Shown in pieces: positions 31,411-38,543 of a stretch of DNA of 60,000 bases. The notes below the pieces were generated by a model. That model was given only the letters and a program-made list of their open reading frames with translations. It was not told the DNA's origin and made no database searches. The stretch is from a virus. Each line of letters opens with the position of its first letter. Within the stretch, counting starts at the first letter, position 1. A program made the position numbers and the translations under genes. Where the stretch lies: IMG/VR virus record IMGVR_UViG_3300033141_001695, positions 1-60,000 of that record. The stretch is one strand, 5' to 3'.

Positions 31411-32112
31411 TTAATTGTCATACTTACCGGCTTCAAACGCACATGTCGCATCATCAACATTGACGGTAGTATTGCTAATAAGAAAACCCTCAGAGGTCAC
31501 TTCACCCTCAATCATGGGTTTCATTGAATACATACCGCCGATAAACTGAACGTCGCCAGACTTCACGCTGTGGCTCAGGGTGACTTCATTGGCCGCTTCG
31601 CCCTCGGTCGCGGTCAGATCAACAATGGTGTAAACCTTTCCGTCAATGATGATCTTTGAACCTTCACCGACATACGTTCCAGTCACATCCTCATTGAAAT
31701 GGCCAGTATTATTGGCAGCCGTATCCAGAGTCCACGAATCAATATCGACAGCCACGGCATCACCAAGGCCATGAGGGGAATTTCCACTGTAATGGCGATA
31801 ATCGACGTTATCCCACTTCAGGTAAACGCCCTCTCCATAGGTTACGACTCCGGCCTGAGTTGCAGTGAGCGTATCACCACCGAAGTAAGGCAGAAGTCCG
31901 GTGCCTTTTGTGAGGGCCGCAGCTGCAACATCAGCCCCGGTAAACTGAATACCCTCAACAATTTCGGCCGATCTCATCATGCCAAAATTCCAATCAAGTC
32001 TTATGATTTGAGTCCCTTCCAGATTCCAGATGGTCACCCAATCCGGCACAAATCCAATGCCAAAATAAAGGTCTGCGCCTGTTCCATTAAATACTCCACC
32101 TATACGCCTCAT
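31411..32112 (-). CDS. Capsid-associated structural protein
   Basis: The 233-residue protein is Gly/Asp/Thr-rich and beta-structured ('MRRIGGVFNGTGADLYFGIG', 'DWNFGMMRSAEIVEGIQFTG', 'SKIIIDGKVYTIVDL'). It follows the major capsid gene by ~43 bases with AAGGAAAAATAA upstream, the place where head decoration or fibre-like proteins are often found. Assignment to the capsid is positional. Confidence 0.7.
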   Translation of the reverse strand: MRRIGGVFNGTGADLYFGIGFVPDWVTIWNLEGTQIIRLDWNFGMMRSAEIVEGIQFTGADVAAAALTKGTGLLPYFGGDTLTATQAGVVTYGEGVYLKWDNVDYRHYSGNSPHGLGDAVAVDIDSWTLDTAANNTGHFNEDVTGTYVGEGSKIIIDGKVYTIVDLTATEGEAANEVTLSHSVKSGDVQFIGGMYSMKPMIEGEVTSEGFLISNTTVNVDDATCAFEAGKYDN

Positions 32113-32155
32113 TTATTTTTCCTTTTTTTAAGAGGTTAATTATTTAGTAAAATCA

Positions 32156-33175
32156 TCAACTTGGTGAACTTGTCGCTGAAGTTTCAAGTCTGGCACACCA
32201 GTTGTTATTCAAAATCGCCGCAGTTTGATAGGTTTTCCACGCCACATAACCCAACTGAGCCAGCGGATCGCTCTTGGTCGGCTTATCAGGATTGATAACA
32301 TAGGGAATAACCGCCTCAAACCCCTGTAATGGAACAATCCCGTAAGCATCCCGAGCAACGAATATCAGAGGATATACGTCACACTGAGCCGCCACCGAAA
32401 CCTCAACGCCACCAGACAGGTAAGTGGTCCCGCTTGCGCCAGCAGTTTCCCAAGGCTCAAACATCGGAGTTAGAATGATTCTGAATTCTTCCAGACTTCC
32501 GACTTCACCGGGCAAGGCCTTCATTGATTCGGAATAATTGGCAACCGGGATAAAGCCGGAAATGTCCCGAAGGTCGGCTTTTAGATCGGTGTGTCCCATG
32601 CAGAAATATGCGGGTTCAACCGGTTCCGTAGATATCTTGTCGGATGCCCGGATAATCTGTGAAATCTCCCGCGCCTTGTTCTTTTTGAAGGAACGGTAAA
32701 TCTTCCTGAAGTCTCCACGGGTGGGCGGAGAATTAACGGAAGCCCTTGCCGTAACACCATTGGCGTAAAATACATTGGTTCCGGATTTGAGTACCGCAAT
32801 TCTTAATTCTTCAACGGTTTCTGCCGCCTGTTCCCCACAAAGATCCATTGATTCCTGAAAAATAGGATCTTCGTGAGTATCCGAGATAACATCTGTGATC
32901 TCAAGCAAATCTCCAAACTGCTCAAGAGTCGCATTGACATCCGTGTAAGTCAGACGTTTTCCCTTGGGAGTCACGCCCTCGGCCAACGGTGCGGATGCCC
33001 TTGCCAGTGAATTGTATCTTCTCCATTTAACGGTCTTTGTGCTGTTTTTGCGGAGCGGGTCTTTCTGACCGAAACGCTCTACAACCATCAAATGCTGACC
33101 CCTTTTCAGGAGTCGCTTCATCGCCTTGCCTGCGGTTCTTGGGGAGATATCCCCGTAACTTGTTCTGTCGCTCAT
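32156..33175 (-). CDS. Major capsid protein, N4-gp56 family
   Basis: The 339-residue protein matches the N4-gp56 capsid family pattern: 'KTVKWRRYNSLARASAPLAE' then 'GVTPKGKRLTYTDVNATLEQ', 'FGDLLEITDVISDTHEDPIF' and a C-terminal 'PLAQLGYVAWKTYQTAAILN'. These are HK97-fold shells. GAGAGGATTCAGGACT precedes ATG 33175. It sits downstream of scaffold and portal in the normal head-gene order. Length fits the family. Confidence 0.93.
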   Translation of the reverse strand: MSDRTSYGDISPRTAGKAMKRLLKRGQHLMVVERFGQKDPLRKNSTKTVKWRRYNSLARASAPLAEGVTPKGKRLTYTDVNATLEQFGDLLEITDVISDTHEDPIFQESMDLCGEQAAETVEELRIAVLKSGTNVFYANGVTARASVNSPPTRGDFRKIYRSFKKNKAREISQIIRASDKISTEPVEPAYFCMGHTDLKADLRDISGFIPVANYSESMKALPGEVGSLEEFRIILTPMFEPWETAGASGTTYLSGGVEVSVAAQCDVYPLIFVARDAYGIVPLQGFEAVIPYVINPDKPTKSDPLAQLGYVAWKTYQTAAILNNNWCARLETSATSSPS

Positions 33176-33244
33176 AGTCCTGAATCCTCTCTATTAAATA
33201 ATTAGAGTCTCGGAGGACTTCAGAATGAGTATTTTGTTTTTTGT

Positions 33245-33451
33245 TCATGGTAATTTTGTAATTCGGCTCAACTGTTTGCACCTGGGACACATATGCTCTA
33301 TGGCACCACCGGGACCAAGATTACCAACACAAAGTTTTCGATTGCAGACTTCACCCTGCCTACGACCATGGGTTATGATGTTTGTGCAACGAATTTCCTT
33401 AGACCTGTTAATCGGTATTACAAACTCGCCAATTGCTTCAGTCATCTTCAT
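33245..33451 (-). CDS. Com-like zinc-finger protein
   Basis: The 68-residue frame ends with 'SKEIRCTNIITHGRRQGEVC', 'CNRKLCVGNLGPGGAIEHMC' and 'CPRCKQLSRITKLP'. This resembles the Mu Com family, small zinc proteins with an 'EIRC...C..LL' then 'IE.KCPRCK' plan; Com activates translation of mom. ATG 33449-33451 lies inside the scaffold gene end (13-base overlap) with GAGGG upstream. Finding it between scaffold and capsid genes is odd; a regulator of capsid translation is a guess. Confidence 0.68.
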   Translation of the reverse strand: MKMTEAIGEFVIPINRSKEIRCTNIITHGRRQGEVCNRKLCVGNLGPGGAIEHMCPRCKQLSRITKLP

Positions 33452-34361
33452 TGAAGGCAGCCCTCGCATCGTCCATGTTAACTTCATCGGTAACTCTGAC
33501 ATTGGCCTTGCTACGCATCGTACCCCTGTGGAGATCGTCACTCTTTTTCTTCTGCGCCGTGGCCTTTTCGCTGGCATCATTAACCTTAGCTTTTTCTTGA
33601 CTCTTTTTGTAATAGTCCAGAACCATAATGCCATCTTCGGGTGCCTCCATGTTCTTAGCAATCCGCTGTATGGGGGCATCTTGTTTGTCGAGCCAGTCTA
33701 AAAACTCCTTACTCTGATTGACTGCTTTAGCATCTGAATGTTTGTCGGTAATGGTACCCCAAAAATCATTATCAGATTGTTTGGCCGCCACATGGTTGAC
33801 TATATTATTAAGATCATCAATCTTTTTCAGTGGTTCAAGATGTTTCTCAACAATCTTGTTGGCGATAGTGTTGCTGACTGCCATGATAACTGCATAATCT
33901 TCAGGGTAGTCCTTCTTATACTCTTTCAGATTAACGGTTAAATCACCAACCGTGATATCCTTATCCGGCAAATCTATTTCCTGCAAATCACCGAAAGAAT
34001 CCTTTGTCGTGGCCTCAGTTTTCTTTTCCGGTTCTGCCGGCAGTTGTTCTGGTTTGGGCTTTTCCGGTTCCGGCTCTTTGGGCTTGTCGCCAACATTCTT
34101 TATGCGTTGATCTATTTCATCTGAATAGACCGGATCATCTACATCTTTTTTCTTATCCGGTTCCGGCTCCGGTTCTGTTTTCTCCCCGTCCGGCTTTTCG
34201 GGTTTGGGGTCTTCCGCCTGTTTATCAGTCGCTTTCGAACCCTCTTCCCCTGCATCCTTCTCCGGCTCATCATCTTCCAGAAATGAATCCAGCGCCCCGT
34301 CAGAATCATCGGTAACTGTGACTTCTTGCTCTGCGATTTCTTCTTTAACATCGTCTGGCAT
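33438..34361 (-). CDS. Head scaffolding protein (putative)
   Basis: The 307-residue protein is very acidic with a disordered first third of Glu/Pro/Lys repeats ('TEPEPEPDKKKDVDDP', 'KPKEPEPEKPKPEQLP'). A helical middle ('NLNNIVNHVAAKQ'-like region) and a short basic end ('KKKSDDLHRGTMRSKANVR') follow. This is the usual shape of phage scaffolds, whose basic C-terminus binds the coat. It lies between portal and capsid genes. TAGGAG precedes ATG 34361. Confidence 0.82.
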   Translation of the reverse strand: MPDDVKEEIAEQEVTVTDDSDGALDSFLEDDEPEKDAGEEGSKATDKQAEDPKPEKPDGEKTEPEPEPDKKKDVDDPVYSDEIDQRIKNVGDKPKEPEPEKPKPEQLPAEPEKKTEATTKDSFGDLQEIDLPDKDITVGDLTVNLKEYKKDYPEDYAVIMAVSNTIANKIVEKHLEPLKKIDDLNNIVNHVAAKQSDNDFWGTITDKHSDAKAVNQSKEFLDWLDKQDAPIQRIAKNMEAPEDGIMVLDYYKKSQEKAKVNDASEKATAQKKKSDDLHRGTMRSKANVRVTDEVNMDDARAAFNEDD

Positions 34362-34373
34362 TGTTTTATTCTC

Positions 34374-34635
34374 CTATTCCAAAAATGCTACCATTGCTTC
34401 TTCAAAATCGTTAATGCTTGTATCTTTTTGCATCATCTCTGTAACTTTTGCGATTTCATCAATCTGGATATCTGGCAAAGGCGTTTGCTTGTCATTCTTT
34501 TCAACTTCTTTAATTGTTCCTATCCTTCTAAGTGTTCGGAAAGAATATCCATCTTTGGATAGTTTTGCCATAATTAGAACCAGCCATTGCCGGACCATCA
34601 TCAGAATATTCAATTTCTACTTGATATTTTGGCAT
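34374..34635 (-). CDS. Small virion-region protein, apparent +1 frameshift
   Basis: A good start (GAGGTTCAA then ATG 34633-34635) opens MPKYQVEIEYSDDGPAMAGS, then NYGK. This frame runs out at a TAG at 34528-34530. At the AAAA run (34564-34567) skipping one base joins it to the second frame, LSKDGYSFRTLRRIGTIKEV, which continues to 34374. The joined product would be about 86 residues and reads naturally. Alternatively the second frame starts separately at ATG 34569-34571, but no ribosome site precedes that. Confidence 0.55.
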
Positions 34636-34669
34636 TTGAACCTCAAAGGATTTCTTAATTAATCATCAA

Positions 34670-35650
34670 TTAAGCATCATCCGCAGTTGCCGTAACAGAT
34701 GCAAACGCACCAGCCTCTATAGCTGCTTTGGCTCCTCCAACATCATCATCGGCAATAAGATAGTTCTGAAAACTCAAACAATTTCCGATATCAAGAGCAG
34801 CCGCAGCATTAGCAGCATTCATCGTGATAATATTGTTTGATACAATCCCGGTTGAAGCCGCCACCAGGTTAAAGGTATCTGCCGAGCCACCTGTAAAAAA
34901 ATAGTTTCCGTCAATCAACAAGTTGGTACTCGCCGTGGTGGAGCCAGCTATCGGCGCCGTACTGTAGGTCCCTGTGATCATATTTCCGATAACTTGGGTT
35001 TCGTCCGTATCCTTCGCAAAGTGTATAGCATTCACAGCGGCTTGCGCCCCGGCTGGAAACTTATTGTATAGAATACGTGCTCTATTGCTTGCGTCGCCTG
35101 TGCGAAGAGCTATGGCAAATTCGTCTGTGGCAGTTTCCGCGCTTCCAAGTCGGCAATACGCTACGGTTGCATCGTCAACCCCGTCCTCAATGTCCAGACC
35201 TATGGTAACGGCATTAGCCGAACATCTAAGAAGCAAATTGAACAATGTAACATTGTTGGCTCCAATAGCCACGGACGCATCAGCATGGTCAAAATCTATG
35301 GTGGGTCTAAGTGTACCATTGCCGACACCAATCACGGAAATCCCCGCAATATCAAAATCAATGGCCGCTGCTGCTATTATCCCCTCATTGTGTCCAGGTA
35401 ATACGATGATGATATCGCCTTGATTCGCAGTACATTTATTTATTGCATACTCAAGAGTTGCAAACGGTTTCTGCCATGTTATCCCGTAGTGAGAAACGTC
35501 CGCCCCGGCAACCGAACTAACGAAAAACTTGTTGCTGTAGTTGGCAATCCCGTTCAGATAACCATCAACAACAACGTCTTTCTTTGCTGCAATGTCCTGT
35601 TCAAAAGTAACCTTCCCTTTAAATAGGGTGTCCATCCGTTCTATGTGCAT
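34670..35650 (-). CDS. Right-handed beta-helix virion protein
   Basis: The 326-residue protein begins with 'VSHYGITWQKPFATLEYAIN' and 'CTANQGDIIIVLPGHNEGI', the usual entry of pectate-lyase-like beta-helices. Repeated Ala/Asn/Ile coils follow ('ISVIGVGNGTLRPTIDF', 'NNVTLFNLLLRCSANAVTIG', 'SNNIITMNAANAAAALDIGN'). No catalytic acid cluster is obvious. GGGAG precedes ATG 35650. Its position between portal and scaffold suggests a head-decoration or spike protein. Confidence 0.78.
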   Translation of the reverse strand: MHIERMDTLFKGKVTFEQDIAAKKDVVVDGYLNGIANYSNKFFVSSVAGADVSHYGITWQKPFATLEYAINKCTANQGDIIIVLPGHNEGIIAAAAIDFDIAGISVIGVGNGTLRPTIDFDHADASVAIGANNVTLFNLLLRCSANAVTIGLDIEDGVDDATVAYCRLGSAETATDEFAIALRTGDASNRARILYNKFPAGAQAAVNAIHFAKDTDETQVIGNMITGTYSTAPIAGSTTASTNLLIDGNYFFTGGSADTFNLVAASTGIVSNNIITMNAANAAAALDIGNCLSFQNYLIADDDVGGAKAAIEAGAFASVTATADDA

Positions 35651-35662
35651 TTTTTTACTCCC

Positions 35663-35926
35663 TTACTCTGGCAAACTGTTTATATACTTTTCGGCCTCGC
35701 TCGGGAGGCTCAAGACCCAATTTAAAGCCCATATTGCACCTGCCTTGAATCTGAAATCTTTGGCGATATCTTCGTCACAGATCATGGGCTTGGTTTCGTT
35801 CTGTTCTCTGATTTCATCCCGCTTAGTTTCAATACCATCAAGCAAGGCTCTGGCCACACCTATTTGCCGGATGTCTGCTAAGTGTTGGTAGTGCTGGCCT
35901 TTTGGGATGTATTTATTTAGCTTCAT
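35663..35926 (-). CDS. Hypothetical helical protein after portal
   Basis: The 87-residue protein starts at ATG 35926 (AAAGGGC upstream), overlapping the end of the portal gene; the longer frame to 35959 has no site. Charged helices: 'HLADIRQIGVARALLDGIET', 'KDFRFKAGAIWALNWVLSLP'. Similar small genes commonly follow phage portals. No function known. Confidence 0.7.
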   Translation of the reverse strand: MKLNKYIPKGQHYQHLADIRQIGVARALLDGIETKRDEIREQNETKPMICDEDIAKDFRFKAGAIWALNWVLSLPSEAEKYINSLPE

Positions 35927-37904
35927 CTGCCCTTTTCTTCTCCGGCTTACTCTGGTCAAGTTTTTTCAACACCAAATCCCCCTCAAACTTTTCCTCAACT
36001 TTTTGAATATCGCCTTGAATCTTAACCTGAAGCTCTTCCATATTTCGCTGGTGATCCTGCTGTTTGGCCGCTTCCGCCATCATCATTTGTTCTTGAATCA
36101 TTTGCTGTTGTTTGGCTTCGGCCTGTGCTTGCATTTCTGCCGCTTGTTGCGCTTCGGCCTGTTTTTCTTCTGGGGTTTTCATCACTTGCCCCGCATCAAT
36201 ATCAAATGCCTTCCAGATTTCTTCGAGAACTTCCTTGACTTTGGTTTCGGCCAGCAATACCTCGGAAGACATAACCAGATTTAATCCCTGCATTAGCTTT
36301 TGCAATCTTACAACCTGATTCTGAAAACTCGTGAATCCAAGAGGTTTGGCGATATAATTGCCCTTCCCTTTTTGGATTTCCGGGTCCGCCATATTGTACT
36401 TGTAGAAATCCGTGACAACCGGCTCAATTAACCCTTCGTCAAAGTTCTTGATCACGCCGCCCAAGTATTTTCCGGCATTGGCCTGAAGCATGTTCATTTC
36501 ACCCAAAGTATCCGGTCTTTGTTTGTCGTGGGTTACGCCTTGCATGATTTTCGGGAGTTGAGACGCTTCATCAGCATAACGCTCAAAGATACCGATTAAA
36601 TCAAGCAAGGTCTGGCCCACATCCTGAATGATGACTTGTTGGATTGCTTTTCGTGCATCGTCACATTCATCTGAAAGTTCAATTTCAAGCCCTGGTTTAA
36701 AAGCTCCGTCCCAATTCGGAATGTATTGACGCTTGACTGCGGCCATTACATTTGCGGAAAGTTTCTTGTTGTCCTCAAACGCTCGGACACCACCATTGAT
36801 AACTTTTTGAACTGATCTCAAGTTCTTCGGGATACCCGTGCCTGACGTTTCATCAAGCGCAATCTCCCACACTGTCCGGTAATACGGCCTTGAATCCGGC
36901 TTGTTTCTTGAATATCGAACAATCTCATCATCAGCCATGACTGCCATGATCTCAACCTCATCACCGTCATGCTCATAATCCAAGAAGTCAAACATCTGTA
37001 TAGATGCTTCTTTAGTTGCGCTTTTCCGCTCTATGTCAGCCTCAAACTGTTCAACCAATATCCTCGGCACCCGTCCCCAAAATTCCATGCCTTCCATTGT
37101 CTTGTGACGATGCTGGATATTCCGGAGTCCTGGTGGCAAAGCGCTTGTGTCTGTTGATCCTTGTGTCTGTGACGGCTCATCGGCTTCGGCAATCGCCCTC
37201 ATAATGGCATCGTCAATCCAATACCCGTCTCCCCCCATTTTTTGCCGGAGTTCATAGGGGCTGATCATGCTACGCTGGATTATGCCCTGGCCGGCCTGTA
37301 AATCTTCTGTTTCAAGATCCCGGTAAATAGCCCAATTAGAGACATATTCAAATGCGGGAGATGTGACGGTATTGCGGTAAGGTTCCCATTGACCGTTAGC
37401 TTCCTGAAATCCCGTTCTTTCAACTTCATGCACGTAATATTTCGCATAGGTTTCACCATAAATGGCTGCTGACATAACGGTTTTCATTAGCTGTCGGTCT
37501 GCATGACAATCGACCAACTGCTGTTGAATAAGCCCTTTCATATCGTCCATGGCATCTTCGATCTGATTTCGCTGCTCAATTGGCAAATCCTCAAGCACAA
37601 CCATATCCCACGGACTGGATTTCAGCGTAAACGGTATCTTCCCGCCTTGCAGAAGAATATCGATCACCATTGAATAAGCTGTCATAACCTTCATTTTTGT
37701 GATCTGGACAAAGGTGTCCGACCGCCACCCCTCGGCTTCGCCCTGCTTCCAGAAATCGCCGGTTACAACCGCATTGAAGGCATCCAAATTGGTCTGCATT
37801 TCGATTTCAATGCCCTGACGTTCTTTTTTCCAGTTGTCGAAAAGGGTTTCCTTTATATAATATCCGAGACTTGATAATTCTGATGGTGGTAATCTGTTAG
37901 GCAT
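35913..37904 (-). CDS. Portal protein
   Basis: The 663-residue protein has portal-like features: 'TKMKVMTAYSMVIDILLQGG', 'LMKTVMSAAIYGETYAKYYV', 'EFWGRVPRILVEQFEADIER', and 'IQDVGQTLLDLIGIFERYAD', then 'LPKIMQG', with a Gln/Ala-rich coiled-coil tail (~590-640). Portals form the dodecameric ring through which DNA enters and leaves. It is placed two genes after the large terminase, as expected. AAGGAG precedes ATG 37904. Confidence 0.9.
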   Translation of the reverse strand: MPNRLPPSELSSLGYYIKETLFDNWKKERQGIEIEMQTNLDAFNAVVTGDFWKQGEAEGWRSDTFVQITKMKVMTAYSMVIDILLQGGKIPFTLKSSPWDMVVLEDLPIEQRNQIEDAMDDMKGLIQQQLVDCHADRQLMKTVMSAAIYGETYAKYYVHEVERTGFQEANGQWEPYRNTVTSPAFEYVSNWAIYRDLETEDLQAGQGIIQRSMISPYELRQKMGGDGYWIDDAIMRAIAEADEPSQTQGSTDTSALPPGLRNIQHRHKTMEGMEFWGRVPRILVEQFEADIERKSATKEASIQMFDFLDYEHDGDEVEIMAVMADDEIVRYSRNKPDSRPYYRTVWEIALDETSGTGIPKNLRSVQKVINGGVRAFEDNKKLSANVMAAVKRQYIPNWDGAFKPGLEIELSDECDDARKAIQQVIIQDVGQTLLDLIGIFERYADEASQLPKIMQGVTHDKQRPDTLGEMNMLQANAGKYLGGVIKNFDEGLIEPVVTDFYKYNMADPEIQKGKGNYIAKPLGFTSFQNQVVRLQKLMQGLNLVMSSEVLLAETKVKEVLEEIWKAFDIDAGQVMKTPEEKQAEAQQAAEMQAQAEAKQQQMIQEQMMMAEAAKQQDHQRNMEELQVKIQGDIQKVEEKFEGDLVLKKLDQSKPEKKRADEAK

Positions 37905-38543
37905 TTATCTCCTTCTCGGCGGGAATCTCTCTATCCCCATTAATACACATTGCAAGGCTCGAACTGCTGGCAATATCTGTTTTTTCTTATCATCCTGCTT
38001 GATATGTTGAAGCTGATTGTAAAGCTCTGCATTCTGATCATGTCGTAATAATCGCTGCTTGATCTTGGCCCAAATCAGATGTTCTGCGTCCTGATCCTCT
38101 CCCCATGGTACTTCGATCAACTGGGGTTTGAGGCCTATCGCCGGGGAGCGCAAAATATCCAACCGCCATTTTTTTGAGAACTCATAATTCTGGTGCCAAT
38201 AATATTTCCGGCAATAGTAATTCGAGAACGCATTATTGATGAAATTGGAGATTCCCGGATAGTCAATCACTTGTGTTTCGCGGTTAATGATAGGTTCCAC
38301 AACCAAAAACTGTTGCTGCTCGAATATCGTGATAACCCCTGTTTTCAGATTCTTTCCTGCAACAACGATATACCCCTGAGAATCAACATATCCGTCCTTC
38401 CGGAATGTGACCGGCCAGCATATACCGCCCCGGATATCAAACTCGGCTTGCGGGTAAATCAATTCTTCATCGTCAAAGTCGAAATACAGGGTGACGCTTT
38501 GATCTTCATTCAGGATTGCGGTTCGTGGTTTTTCAATTATCAT
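37905..38543 (-). CDS. Hypothetical protein between terminase and portal
   Basis: The 212-residue protein starts at ATG 38543, overlapping the terminase stop (TGA/ATG), with GAGAGGG upstream. Beta-rich first half ('QSVTLYFDFDDEELIYPQAE', 'YVDSQGYIVVAGKNLKTG'), then a Tyr/Arg-rich helical end. Similar proteins occur in this position in podoviruses, but no function is established. Confidence 0.7.
   Translation of the reverse strand: MIIEKPRTAILNEDQSVTLYFDFDDEELIYPQAEFDIRGGICWPVTFRKDGYVDSQGYIVVAGKNLKTGVITIFEQQQFLVVEPIINRETQVIDYPGISNFINNAFSNYYCRKYYWHQNYEFSKKWRLDILRSPAIGLKPQLIEVPWGEDQDAEHLIWAKIKQRLLRHDQNAELYNQLQHIKQDDKKKQILPAVRALQCVLMGIERFPPRRR

Noticed and set aside
33027-33290. Open frame overlapping the start of the capsid gene (minus strand)
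   Set aside because: It overlaps the capsid reading by 150 bases, is rich in Arg/Gln in that part, and its early region is just the capsid leader with the capsid ribosome site inside.
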